From: Nephrocerus scutellatus
Lineage: Eukaryota; Arthropoda; Insecta; Diptera; Pipunculidae
Assembly: GCA_947095585.1 (NCBI GenBank)
Contig: OX352761.1
Coordinates: forward strand, 80,603,267 to 80,667,266
Length of the DNA: 64,000 bases
Reading direction: 5' to 3'
Numbering within the stretch: the first letter of the stretch is position 1; every line of letters starts with the position of its first letter. The notes under the pieces are model-generated. The model ran no database searches, was not told where the DNA came from, and saw only the letters and a list, made by a program, of their open reading frames with translations. Position numbers and translations under genes: made by a program. Shown one piece after another: positions 25,382 through 38,369 of the stretch.

Positions 25382-25820
25382 AGACTGTTACGAAGATTAT
25401 TATTGCTTGTCTTGAGATGTGATTCTCTGGAAGACTGTTATGCAAATTATTATTGCTTGTCTTGAGATGTGATTCTCTGGAAGACTGTTAAGCAAATTAT
25501 TTTTGCTTGTGATTCTCTGGAAGACTGTTAAGCAAATTATTATTGCTTGTCTTGAGATGTGATTCTCTGGAAGACTGTTAAGCAAATTATTATTGCTTGT
25601 CTTGAGATGTGATTCTCTGGAAGACTGTTAAGCAAATTATTATTGTTTGTCTTGAGATGTGATTCTCTGGAAGACTGTTATATAGATTGCTATTGTTTGT
25701 CTTGAGATGTGATTCTCTGGAAGACTGTTACGCAAATTATTATTGCTTGTCTTGAGATGTGATTCTCTGGAAGACTGTTACGCAAATTATTATTGCTTAT
25801 CTTGAGATGTGATTCTCTGG
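25382..25820 (+). repeat. 50-bp hairpin minisatellite, 9 copies (M4)
   Basis: Nine units including the 40-bp unit. The penultimate unit reads tattgcttgtcttgag where M2 has tattgcatgtcttgag. The following leader (25821-25981) is shortened around the poly-T/A tract. Confidence 0.9.
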
Positions 25821-25981
25821 TTTTTTTTTTGTGAAAATCGATTCGATGATTTTCAGGAAAGGATATTTTCGATCTCGTGCGAATATTTGTGGAAAAACAA
25901 TTTTTTTTGGACAAATAGATTTCGGTCTCGAGCGAATATTTTTTTATTTTTTTAAAAATTTTTTGGACAAATTAGTGCAAA

Positions 25982-28900
25982 ATGGAAAGTGACCGTTAGA
26001 ACATTCGTCAAGTGCTTGAGGCTTGCGATTTGTTTGATGTGGTGGACAGCATTGTTACGTAACCAACAATTGGTAGTGCAGATTATGTGACGAAGTTGGT
26101 GACATGTGAAAAGGATAGACGCCAAAGCTACGGGGAACAATTACCATGGCGAGTCAAAAGCAGCCTTTGCTGGAGATTATGAACTGTGATATGGCAGAAT
26201 TGATGTGGACAACGCTCAAGAGCACTTATGAGCAAGCATCGAAATCAAATATAGTATTTTTGCAACAAAATAGTACAGTTTTACAAAGGATCCGGGCGAT
26301 GGCATTGCGACGTTTTTATCGAAGCGGAGGCGATTTCTGACTCAATGGTTATGACAAAGATGATGTCTTTACTGGCGGAATATAACCATTTTCATAGTGC
26401 TTGGGAGTAAGAATTGCGTAGAATCAAACGAATGTCGAATTTGCGTGCACAATTAATGGCTACGACTAAAATCTCAAGGACAAATTGAAAGTGTCGAGGT
26501 CCAGTGCCTCGACAAAACGAATCTTTGCAAAGAGAAATGAAAAACGGAACGATTCGTCGGGACGTAAATTCAAGAAAAATAACAAAACCAAGTCGTCGTA
26601 ACAAAACCAAGTTCGTCGGGACGTAAATTCAAGAAAAATAACAAAACCAAGTCAAGGGGCAAATGTTTTTCTTGTGGTGGTGAAGCGCACTGGAAGCGAG
26701 ATTGTCCACAGAAGAAAAACGACTCGAACAAAAGGGAAGCGAATGCATCTACATCCACTGATGCCTTTGCGTGATCGTCGTCAAGTGGCGACAAAGACGC
26801 TTGGATTTTGGATTCCGGTGCAAGCGACCACATAAGTCATCGACGTGATTGGTTAAAGAATTTAACAAATGTATCGATGGCTCGAAAATCCTCGCTGAAG
26901 GAAAGGGCGACATTGATGTTTTGGCGTTTAACGGCTACGAATGGATTCGCAAAAATATTGCTAATTTTTTATATGTATCTGGAATTCACATGAATCTATA
27001 ATCTTCGGGAAAAGCATTGATCGTGGATATATATTGCGTTCCAACAATAAACGATGTGAAATAATAAAGGATGGAGACACCATTGCAGTGGGAGTTCGAA
27101 GAGAGCGATTATTTTAGATGCTGTTCAAAGTAATTGAGCCAACGAGGGTCGATGTGGCTGTGGCAAACGATCAAAAAAATTTCGATTCGAGCATGGCATG
27201 AGCGATTGGGACATCAAAATGTCGTACATGTGAGGAAATTTCTACGAACTACGAAATTGATTTTATAGACGAAGAGTTCGCATGTGAGGCGTGCGCATAA
27301 TGGAAGCATCATCGAAAGAGATTAGAGCTTCGTGAGGAAAACTCAAAGAAGTGCGGATGTTTGCGGGCAAGTCAAACAACTTCAATCGGCGGCTCGAGGT
27401 ATTTTTTGCTTTTAAAAGATGATCATTCACATTTTTTATATTTCCTGAAGCAAAAATCAGAAGTGGCAGAAAACTATAAGAAGGCGGTGATGCGTATGGA
27501 GCAGGAGAGCGGGCATAAGGTGCACATTTTTCGGTCGGACAACGGAACAGAGTTCGTGAATGCTGAGTTAAAAAAATTTTTTTGGTGAGAGAGGTATTCA
27601 ACATTGACGTACGGGTCCGTATTCGCCAGAGCAAAATGGTTGTGCGGAACGCAACAATCGAACAATAGTTGAGTCTGCTCGAATGATGATCGATTCCCAA
27701 CAGATGGATTACAAATTTTGGGTAGAGGCGGTCAACATGGCGAGTTTTGTCTTGAATATAAGTGAAACGAGTACTGTTGCGTATAAATCACCATATGAAT
27801 TGTGGCACAACAAAAAGGCGAATATTGACCATTTGCGGATTTCCGGCTCCGAAGTGTTCGTGCACATTCTAAAGGAGAAACGACGAAAACTAGATTCAAA
27901 GACAGTGAAGCGTGTATTCATCGGATATGACAATGATTCTAAGGGATATCGTGTCTGGAATCCGGAGACGAACAAAATGAAAGTTACATGTGACGTGTTT
28001 ATCTGTTGCAACACTGGACTTCGAAAGTGCAAAAAAAAAATTAACGAAAGTTTAATGGAGTCCGAAGACGAATCGGGTGAGAATGCAAATATGGAGATGA
28101 CGGCGGTGCAAACAATTGATAGTGAAAATCGTTCAGAATCGATTGCACGATCGGAGTAAAATTGTGTCAAAAAAGTTGACGTATTCAGCAGAGGTGAATC
28201 CCGCAATGTTGACAGTCAGCGAAGAGCCAAGAACCTACGAAGAAGTAATTGAATCTAGTGAACATGAGCAGTGGGAGCAGGCAATGCACGAGGACTTTAA
28301 TTCACTTATTAAGAATCATACGTGGAGTTTGGTCAAGCCTCCAAATGACCAAAAAGTAATGGATAATCGTTGGGTTTTCAAATGGAAACAAAAAAAGTGG
28401 TAGTGCATTGTTTTACCCAGGAGTATGGGATCGACTATGAAGAAACGCTCAGTCCAGTGGTTAAGTTTACGTCTATTCGGGCAATGATTCTAAGGGATAT
28501 CGTGTCTGGAATCCGGAGACGAACAAAATGCAAGTTACATGTGACGTGTTTATCTGTTGCAACACTAGACATCGAAAGTGCAAAAAAAAACTAACGAAAG
28601 TCCGAAGACGAATCGGGTGAGAATGCAAATATGGAGATGACGGCGGTGCAAACAATTGATAGTGAAAATCGTTCAGAATCGATTGCACGATCGGAGTAAA
28701 ATTGTGTCAAAATAGTTGACGTATTCAGCAGAGGTGAATCCCGCAATGTTGACAGTCAGCGAAGAGCCAAGAACCTACGAAGAAGTAATTGAATCTAGTG
28801 AACATGAGCAGTGGGAGCAGGCAATGCACGAGGACTTTAATTCACTTATTAAGAATCATACGTGGAGTTTGGTCAAGCTTCCAAATGACCAAAAAGTAAT

Positions 28901-30074
28901 GGATAATCGTTGGGTTTTCAAATGGAAACAAAAAAAGTGGTAGTGCATTGTTTTACCCAGGAGTATGGGATCGACTATGAAGAAACGCTCAGTCCAGTGG
29001 TTAAGTTTACGTCTATTCGGGCAATTTTGGCGATGCCAGCATCAAAACCAATGAAACTGCAGCAATTCGATGTGAAAACGGATTTTTTAAATGGAGATTT
29101 AGAAGAGGACCTTTATATGAGTCAACCAATCGGATACGATTGTTCATTGGCAAATTCAAATTCAAGGCCAGTGAAGCGGATTCGTGTGTATTTATACACA
29201 ATGAAGAGGGCAGCATGATGATTCTTGCGATTTATGTCGATTGCGAAAATACAGAAAACGCGAAGAATATTTTGACAGTGATCGAACATTTGCACAAGGG
29301 ATTTGAAATCAAGTTTTTTGGGGCTCGAAATTGTTCAGCGATCTGACGGATCGATTTATGTACATCAGCAGGCGTATTCAAAAGAAGGGTTTGAACCGTT
29401 TTGGTATGGCAAACTGTAATACAGTGGCAACACCATTAAACAGTACACAGAATCTTGGAGATTTTGAGGCGGATGCTAAAATTGAGTTCCCATATCGTGA
29501 AGCAGTCGGTAGTTTAATGTATTTGGCAGTGGCAACGCGATCAGACATTAGTTTTGCTATCGGCAACGTCAGTCGGCATATGGAAAAACTGGCGATAGCT
29601 CACGTGAATGCAGTGAAGCGTATTTTGAAATACGTAAAAGCAACAAGGGACATGGATATTCTATACGTGGCAAATGTTGATTTGTTGCTTTGTGGATACA
29701 GCGACGCAGACTATGCAGGTGACATCGAAACCAGGTAAACGACGTCTGGATATGCCTCATATTTAGAAATGACATAATCAGTTGGGGCTCTAAGCGTCAA
29801 AAACCGGTGGCGTTATCAACAACGGAGTCCGAGTATATAGCGGCCTCAAATGCAGTAAAAGAATTGGCGTGGCTGCAGAGATTGTGGTCGGAATTGTTAT
29901 AGACTGACTTGAAAAGGCCAATATTCTATATGGATATTCAGAGTGCGATTCGATTAGTAAAGAATCCAGATTTTCACAAGCGACGTCTGGATATGCCTCA
30001 TATTTAGAAATGACATAATCAGTTGGGGCTCTAAGCGTCAAAAACCGGTGGCGTTATCAACAACGGAGTCCGAG
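25982..30074 (+). pseudogene. Ty1/copia gag-pol, 3'-truncated (copy C4)
   Basis: Gag to RNase H as in C2, but with gag variant gctacggggaac (near 26128) shared only with C5. It has the 59-bp duplication, retained 9 bp after the protease motif, two RT segment copies (about 27935-28485 and 28486-29025) and the 241-bp RNase H duplication (29741/29982). The copy stops in the second RNase H repeat, right after acggagtccgag, fused to gypsy integrase; the C-terminus and spacer are lost. Confidence 0.9.
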
Positions 30075-31150
30075 GGTTACTATATCGCAAATTGAAAGAA
30101 GGTAACAAACTGTATGTACCAAAACAGTGCCGATTGTCATTAATGAGTCGTTTTCATGAGGACAACTGTCACATTGGTTAGGAAAAAACGTTAACAAAAA
30201 TGAAACATCATTTTTGGATGCCAACAATGTCGAGAAATGTGAGGAAATTCGTTAATTCCTGTTTAATATTTCTGGTTGCAAAAATGCCGTCGGGCAAGAA
30301 ACAATCAGAGTTGCATCCATTTGATAAGTTGCCGATACCGTTTCATACAGTACATGTAGATTGTATGGGGCCATTCGATGGGCCCATTCGATAATCGATA
30401 AATTTTAATTATCGTTGACTCGTTTACGAAGTTTTTTATTCTTTCACCATGTAAAACATTGCAAGCTACCGAGACTGTACGTCTCATGGGTGATTTCGTC
30501 ATGTTGTTTGGTACATCCTGTCGTATCATCAGTGATAAGGGTACCAACTTTACTAGTGAGGTTTTTCAGAAGTTCTGTAAATCCTTTGGGATTGATCATC
30601 CCACAATTGCTCCTGGCATAAGTAGAGCTAATGGACAAGTGGAATGCTACGTGGATACCTTTGCCAACTTGTTGAGAACAAATTTGGATGTAAATCTAAC
30701 GTGGCCGAACTATGTAAGTCGAATTCAGTTGGCACTTAATACGACGGTAAACAAGACCACGGGGCTATCACCCATAAAAGTTTTAACCGGAATAGATGGT
30801 CGAACTCCGGAGATTAGTGCGCTGTTGGCACAGTTGGCATACGGATGTTGGCTGCAAACCGAATCCAAGAGTATGCAAATAGAATGAAAACTCGTTTTGA
30901 CAAAGATAAATGTAAACCAACAGTACTTGCTATTGGAGATAAGGTTATGTACAAGAGCAATCAAATACGAAAATCTAAGCTGAATGCTCACTTTCAGGGA
31001 CCTTATGAAGTTGTTGGCATATTACCAAACGATAGATACAAGCTCAAGAATGGAATTAATAGGACGATTATCATCGCAGCAAGAGAAATCATTCGCCCTA
31101 TAAGAAGCGAAGGCTTCGATACTAATGCAGATGTTGCAATTGGTACGTAG
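30075..31150 (+). pseudogene. Gypsy integrase only (copy G5)
   Basis: Starts at the zinc-binding region (LLYRKLKEGNKLYVP), preceded by the copia breakpoint. MKHHFWMPTMSRNVRKFV, VDCMGPFD (near 30357), SDKGTNFTS (near 30532), NGQVECYVD and the GPYEVV C-terminal segment (30845-31150) follow. RT and RNase H are absent, so this is the shortest gypsy copy. It has a private change AKMPSGKK for AKRPSGKK. Confidence 0.88.
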
Positions 31151-31186
31151 TCAAGAATCTATAATAAATTCTGAGCGTGATTTTAA

Positions 31187-31625
31187 AGACTGTTACGAAG
31201 ATTATTATTGCTTGTCTTGAGATGTGATTCTCTGGAAGACTGTTATGCAAATTATTATTGCTTGTCTTGAGATGTGATTCTCTGGAAGACTGTTAAGCAA
31301 ATTATTTTTGCTTGTGATTCTCTGGAAGACTGTTAAGCAAATTATTATTGCTTGTCTTGAGATGTGATTCTCTGGAAGACTGTTAAGCAAATTATTATTG
31401 CTTGTCTTGAGATGTGATTCTCTGGAAGACTGTTAAGCAAATTATTATTGTTTGTCTTGAGATGTGATTCTCTGGAAGACTGTTATATAGATTGCTATTG
31501 TTTGTCTTGAGATGTGATTCTCTGGAAGACTGTTACGCAAATTATTATTGCTTGTCTTGAGATGTGATTCTCTGGAAGACTGTTACGCAAATTATTATTG
31601 CTTATCTTGAGATGTGATTCTCTGG
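31187..31625 (+). repeat. 50-bp hairpin minisatellite, 9 copies (M5)
   Basis: Same unit order as 25382-25820 at the 5805-bp offset, including the 40-bp unit, consistent with very recent duplication. Confidence 0.9.
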
Positions 31626-31786
31626 TTTTTTTTTTGTGAAAATCGATTCGATGATTTTCAGGAAAGGATATTTTCGATCTCGTGCGAATATTTGTGGAAA
31701 AACAATTTTTTTTGGACAAATAGATTTCGGTCTCGAGCGAATATTTTTTTATTTTTTTAAAAATTTTCTGGACAAATTAGTGCAAA

Positions 31787-34700
31787 ATGGAAAGTGACCG
31801 TTAGAACATTCGTCAAGTGCTTGAGGCTTGCGATTTGTTTGATGTGGTGGACAGCATTGTTACGTAACCAACAATTGGTAGTGCAGATTATGTGACGAAG
31901 TTGGTGACATGTGAAAAGGATAGACGCCAAAGCTACGGGGAACAATTACCATGGCGAGTCAAAAGCAGCCTTTGCTGGAGATTATGAACTGTGATATGGC
32001 AGAATTGATGTGGACAACGCTCAAGAGCACTTATGAGCAAGCATCGAAATCAAATATAGTATTTTTGCAACAAAATAGTACAGTTTTACAAAGGATCCGG
32101 GCGATGGCATTGCGACGTTTTTATCGAAGCGGAGGCGATTTCTGACTCAATGGTTATGACAAAGATGATGTCTTTACTGGCGGAATATAACCATTTTCAT
32201 AGTGCTTGGGAGTAAGAATTGCGTAGAATCAAACGAATGTCGAATTTGCGTGCACAATTAATGGCTACGACTAAAATCTCAAGGACAAATTGAAAGTGTC
32301 GAGGTCCAGTGCCTCGACAAAACGAATCTTTGCAAAGAGAAATGAAAAACGGAACGATTCGTCGGGACGTAAATTCAAGAAAAATAACAAAACCAAGTCG
32401 TCGTAACAAAACCAAGTTCGTCGGGACGTAAATTCAAGAAAAATAACAAAACCAAGTCAAGGGGCAAATGTTTTTCTTGTGGTGGTGAAGCGCACTGGAA
32501 GCGAGATTGTCCACAGAAGAAAAACGACTCGAACAAAAGGGAAGCGAATGCATCTACATCCACTGATGCCTTTGCGTGATCGTCGTCAAGTGGCGACAAA
32601 GACGCTTGGATTTTGGATTCCGGTGCAAGCGACCACATAAGTCATCGACGTGATTGGTTAAAGAATTTAACAAATGTATCGATGGCTCGAAAATCCTCGC
32701 TGAAGGAAAGGGCGACATTGATGTTTTGGCGTTTAACGGCTACGAATGGATTCGCAAAAATATTGCTAATTTTTTATATGTATCTGGAATTCACATGAAT
32801 CTATAATCTTCGGGAAAAGCATTGATCGTGGATATATATTGCGTTCCAACAATAAACGATGTGAAATAATAAAGGATGGAGACACCATTGCAGTGGGAGT
32901 TCGAAGAGAGCGATTATTTTAGATGCTGTTCAAAGTAATTGAGCCAACGAGGGTCGATGTGGCTGTGGCAAACGATCAAAAAAATTTCGATTCGAGCATG
33001 GCATGAGCGATTGGGACATCAAAATGTCGTACATGTGAGGAAATTTCTACGAACTACGAAATTGATTTTATAGACGAAGAGTTCGCATGTGAGGCGTGCG
33101 CATAATGGAAGCATCATCGAAAGAGATTAGAGCTTCGTGAGGAAAACTCAAAGAAGTGCGGATGTTTGCGGGCAAGTCAAACAACTTCAATCGGCGGCTC
33201 GAGGTATTTTTTGCTTTTAAAAGATGATCATTCACATTTTTTATATTTCCTGAAGCAAAAATCAGAAGTGGCAGAAAACTATAAGAAGGCGGTGATGCGT
33301 ATGGAGCAGGAGAGCGGGCATAAGGTGCACATTTTTCGGTCGGACAACGGAACAGAGTTCGTGAATGCTGAGTTAAAAAAATTTTTTTGGTGAGAGAGGT
33401 ATTCAACATTGACGTACGGGTCCGTATTCGCCAGAGCAAAATGGTTGTGCGGAACGCAACAATCGAACAATAGTTGAGTCTGCTCGAATGATGATCGATT
33501 CCCAACAGATGGATTACAAATTTTGGGTAGAGGCGGTCAACATGGCGAGTTTTGTCTTGAATATAAGTGAAACGAGTACTGTTGCGTATAAATCACCATA
33601 TGAATTGTGGCACAACAAAAAGGCGAATATTGACCATTTGCGGATTTCCGGCTCCGAAGTGTTCGTGCACATTCTAAAGGAGAAACGACGAAAACTAGAT
33701 TCAAAGACAGTGAAGTGTGTATTCATCGGATATGACAATGATTCTAAGGGATATCGTGTCTGGAATCCGGAGACGAACAAAATGAAAGTTACATGTGACG
33801 TGTTTATCTGTTGCAACACTGGACTTCGAAAGTGCAAAAAAAAAATTAACGAAAGTTTAATGGAGTCCGAAGACGAATCGGGTGAGAATGCAAATATGGA
33901 GATGACGGCGGTGCAAACAATTGATAGTGAAAATCGTTCAGAATCGATTGCACGATCGGAGTAAAATTGTGTCAAAAAAGTTGACGTATTCAGCAGAGGT
34001 GAATCCCGCAATGTTGACAGTCAGCGAAGAGCCAAGAACCTACGAAGAAGTAATTGAATCTAGTGAACATGAGCAGTGGGAGCAGGCAATGCACGAGGAC
34101 TTTAATTCACTTATTAAGAATCATACGTGGAGTTTGGTCAAGCCTCCAAATGACCAAAAAGTAATGGATAATCGTTGGGTTTTCAAATGGAAACAAAAAA
34201 AGTGGTAGTGCATTGTTTTACCCAGGAGTATGGGATCGACTATGAAGAAACGCTCAGTCCAGTGGTTAAGTTTACGTCTATTCGGGCAATGATTCTAAGG
34301 GATATCGTGTCTGGAATCCGGAGACGAACAAAATGCAAGTTACATGTGACGTGTTTATCTGTTGCAACACTAGACATCGAAAGTGCAAAAAAAAACTAAC
34401 GAAAGTCCGAAGACGAATCGGGTGAGAATGCAAATATGGAGATGACGGCGGTGCAAACAATTGATAGTGAAAATCGTTCAGAATCGATTGCACGATCGGA
34501 GTAAAATTGTGTCAAAATAGTTGACGTATTCAGCAGAGGTGAATCCCGCAATGTTGACAGTCAGCGAAGAGCCAAGAACCTACGAAGAAGTAATTGAATC
34601 TAGTGAACATGAGCAGTGGGAGCAGGCAATGCACGAGGACTTTAATTCACTTATTAAGAATCATACGTGGAGTTTGGTCAAGCTTCCAAATGACCAAAAA

Positions 34701-36206
34701 GTAATGGATAATCGTTGGGTTTTCAAATGGAAACAAAAAAAGTGGTAGTGCATTGTTTTACCCAGGAGTATGGGATCGACTATGAAGAAACGCTCAGTCC
34801 AGTGGTTAAGTTTACGTCTATTCGGGCAATTTTGGCGATGCCAGCATCAAAACCAATGAAACTGCAGCAATTCGATGTGAAAACGGATTTTTTAAATGGA
34901 GATTTAGAAGAGGACCTTTATATGAGTCAACCAATCGGATACGATTGTTCATTGGCAAATTCAAATTCAAGGCCAGTGAAGCGGATTCGTGTGTATTTAT
35001 ACACAATGAAGAGGGCAGCATGATGATTCTTGCGATTTATGTCGATTGCGAAAATACAGAAAACGCGAAGAATATTTTGACAGTGATCGAACATTTGCAC
35101 AAGGGATTTGAAATCAAGTTTTTTGGGGCTCGAAATTGTTCAGCGATCTGACGGATCGATTTATGTACATCAGCAGGCGTATTCAAAAGAAGGGTTTGAA
35201 CCGTTTTGGTATGGCAAACTGTAATACAGTGGCAACACCATTAAACAGTACACAGAATCTTGGAGATTTTGAGGCGGATGCTAAAATTGAGTTCCCATAT
35301 CGTGAAGCAGTCGGTAGTTTAATGTATTTGGCAGTGGCAACGCGATCAGACATTAGTTTTGCTATCGGCAACGTCAGTCGGCATATGGAAAAACTGGCGA
35401 TAGCTCACGTGAATGCAGTGAAGCGTATTTTGAAATACGTAAAAGCAACAAGGGACATGGATATTCTATACGTGGCAAATGTTGATTTGTTGCTTTGTGG
35501 ATACAGCGACGCAGACTATGCAGGTGACATCGAAACCAGGTAAACGACGTCTGGATATGCCTCATATTTAGAAATGACATAATCAGTTGGGGCTCTAAGC
35601 GTCAAAAACCGGTGGCGTTATCAACAACGGAGTCCGAGTATATAGCGGCCTCAAATGCAGTAAAAGAATTGGCGTGGCTGCAGAGATTGTGGTCGGAATT
35701 GTTATAGACTGACTTGAAAAGGCCAATATTCTATATGGATATTCAGAGTGCGATTCGATTAGTAAAGAATCCAGATTTTCACAAGCGACGTCTGGATATG
35801 CCTCATATTTAGAAATGACATAATCAGTTGGGGCTCTAAGCGTCAAAAACCGGTGGCGTTATCAACAACGGAGTCCGAGTATATAGCGGCCTCAAATGCA
35901 GTAAAAGAATTGGTGTGGCTGCAGAGATTGTGGTCGGAATTGTTATGGACTGACTTGAAAAGGCCAATATTCTATATGGATATTCAGAGTGCGATTCGAT
36001 TAGTAAAGAATCCAGATTTTCACAAGCGAACTAAGCACATTGATGTGCAGTATCATTTTATCCGCGAGAAGTAAAACAAAGAAATTTTTGATCTGGTGAA
36101 TGTGGCGATAGATGAACAAGTGGCAGACATTATGACGAAGGCGTTGCCAAAGAACAAGCATAAATATTTTCGTGCAATGATGAGCAATATGTCAAAATTG
36201 ATTTAG
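31787..36206 (+). pseudogene. Ty1/copia gag-pol, disrupted (copy C5)
   Basis: Matches C4 base for base over long stretches and continues to the natural MSKLI-stop. The integrase/linker frame 33488-33964 is open. RT segment copies lie at about 33740-34290 and 34291-34830. RNase H frame 35136-35543 is open up to the array-wide K-to-stop change in the TRKTTSGY region, then the 241-bp duplication (35546/35787). The leader upstream lacks part of the AAAACAAATCGG stretch. Confidence 0.9.
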
Positions 36207-36598
36207 TTTCATTTAATCGATTCCGTTTTTTTTATTTGGTAAATTGGAAGTAAAAGTGGGAATATTGAAATTCATGAATTCGTGTATTTAAAAGACGAAA
36301 AACAACACGCAGTGTTTGTTTTGAATTGTTCTATTTTTCAGAAATTTTCAGATTTAGAAGTTATTATTCTGAATAAAACAAGCAAATAATAATGACGTGT
36401 TTTACTTTTCATCCATTATATTCAACACACAAATCAGAATAAATTCAACATTTCTTTTGCACTCAACAGATATCTCCTGAGTGCTATACTTTTTAAATTA
36501 TTTGCAAAAACTCGAAAAATTGTCCAAGTAAACTGTGACTTCTGGGTGTCAGATTTCCATCAAAATCAACTAGCTCCTCACAACTTAACCAACTTAAC
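36207..36598 (+). repeat. Copia 3' non-coding spacer (S5)
   Basis: Counterpart of the other spacers, with AATAAA near 36373. It is unique in an extra caacttaac copy immediately before the gypsy joint (36582-36598), a small slippage duplication. Confidence 0.6.
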
Positions 36599-36618
36599 AT
36601 AATATAATATCAGACAGT

Positions 36619-37269
36619 GAGTCACCTTTTGCCAGTGCAGTAATATTGGTAAACAAGAAGAATGGCCAAAACCGTCTTTGTGTTGACTATCGGGACCTCA
36701 ACCGTATTACGGTGAAAGATCGGTATCCGTTACCGAGAATTGACGATCAACTGGATCAATTGTTTTTATACCTCGTTAGATATGGCCTTTGGTTTATATC
36801 AGATCCCAGTAGAAGAAAGTGCAGTTGAGAAAACGGCTTTTGTAACGCCGGATGGGCATTTTGAATACCTACGAATGCCTTTTGGTTTGGCTAATGCCCC
36901 AGCTGTGTTCCAGAGAGCCATCAATAAAGTGCTGGGAGGTCTAAAAGATACTGTTGCTCTTGTATACCTAGACGATGTGTTGATTCCCTCGAAAACTGTG
37001 TCCGAAGGATTGATACGCTTGGACATGGTCCTGAAAGCATTGACGGACAGTGGATTTTCCCTTAACGTTGATAAGTGCTACTTTTTACGAACAGAGATTG
37101 AATATTTAGGTAGAGAAATATCCTTTGAAGGTATAAGACCTGGGAAATCCAAAGTGGATGCACTCGTCAGGTCACCTGAACCAACAAATGTAAAAGAAGT
37201 CAGACAGTTCATGGGATTGTCCAATTATTTTCGAAGATTCATTCCCGAATTTGCTGCTAAAACTAAGTG
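36619..37269 (+). pseudogene. Gypsy RT, 5' piece broken by copia (copy G6a)
   Basis: Matches 14085-14735 at a 22534-bp offset, with the same taagtg joint into copia at 37264-37269. YLDDV is near 36965-36979. Confidence 0.88.
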
Positions 37270-38369
37270 AAACGAGTACTGTTGCGTATAAATCACCATA
37301 TGAATTGTGGCACAACAAAAAGGCGAATATTGACCATTTGCGGATTTCCGGCTCCGAAGCACATTCTAAAGGAGAAACGACGAAAACTAGATTTAAAGAC
37401 AGTGAAGTGTGTATTCATCGGATATGACAATGATTCTAAGGGATATCGTGTCTGGAATCCGGAGACGAACAAAATGCAAGTTACATGTGACGTGTTTATC
37501 TGTTGCAACACTGGACTTCGAAAGTGCAAAAAAAAAACCAACAAAAGTTTAATGGATTCCGAAGACGAATCGGGTGAGAATGCAAATATGGAGATGACAG
37601 CGGTGCAAACAATTGATAGTGAAAATCGTTCAGAATCGATTGCACGATCGGAGTAAAATTGTGTCAAGAAAGTTGACGTATTCAGCAGAGGTGAATCCCG
37701 CAATGTTGACAGTCAGCGAAGAGCCAAGAACCTACGAAGAAGTAATTGAATCTAGTGAACATGAGCAGTGGGAGCAGGCAATGCACGAGGACTTTAATTC
37801 ACTTATTAAGAATCATACGTGGAGTTTGGTCAAGCCTCCAAATGACCAAAAAGTAATGGATAATCGTTGGGTTTTCAAATGGAAATAAAAAAAGTGGTAG
37901 TGCATTGTTTTACCCAGGAGTATGGGATCGACTATGAAGAAACGCTCAGTCCAGTGGTTAAGTTTACGTCTATTCGGGCAATGATTCTAAGGGATATCGT
38001 GTCTGAAATCCGGAGACGAACAAAATGCAAGTTACATGTGACGTGTTTTTCTGTTGCAACACTAGACATCGAAAGTGCAAAAAAAAACTAACGAAAGTCC
38101 GAAGACGAATCGGGTGAGAATGCAAATATGGAGATGACGGCGGTGCAAACAATTGATAGTGAAAATCGTTCAGAATCGATTGCACGATCGGAGTAAAATT
38201 GTGTCAAAAAAGTTGACGTATTCAGCAGAGGTGAATCCCTCAATGTTGACAGTCAGCGAAGAGCCAAGAACCTACGAAGAAGTAATTGAATCTAGTGAAC
38301 ATGAGCAGTGGGAGCAGGCAATGCACGAGGACTTTAATTCACTTATTAAGAATCATACGTGGAGTTTGG
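37270..38369 (+). pseudogene. Copia integrase/RT fragment embedded in gypsy RT (second occurrence)
   Basis: Same boundaries and same private 8-bp gap (gaagcacattc) as 14736-15837, so both descend from one event. Private differences include MDSEDESGE for MESEDESGE and a stop in KWKX (near 37886) where other copies read KWKQKKW. Confidence 0.88.

Larger units (their letters stand above)
22961..30074 (+). repeat. Array monomer 3 (3'-truncated)
   Basis: Gypsy pol 22981-25345, minisatellite 25382-25820, copia C4 from 25982. It breaks off inside copia RNase H at a gag-gg microhomology near 30072-30076, where sequence jumps into gypsy integrase. The copia 3' end, spacer and the next gypsy RT are missing. 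Confidence 0.85.
30075..36598 (+). repeat. Array monomer 4 (5'-truncated)
   Basis: It begins inside the gypsy integrase zinc-binding region, with no RT or RNase H. It continues through minisatellite 31187-31625, copia C5 31787-36206 and a spacer. From 30428 to about 35879 it matches 24623-30074 at a constant 5805-bp offset, so monomers 3 and 4 look like a recent tandem duplication. Confidence 0.85.
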
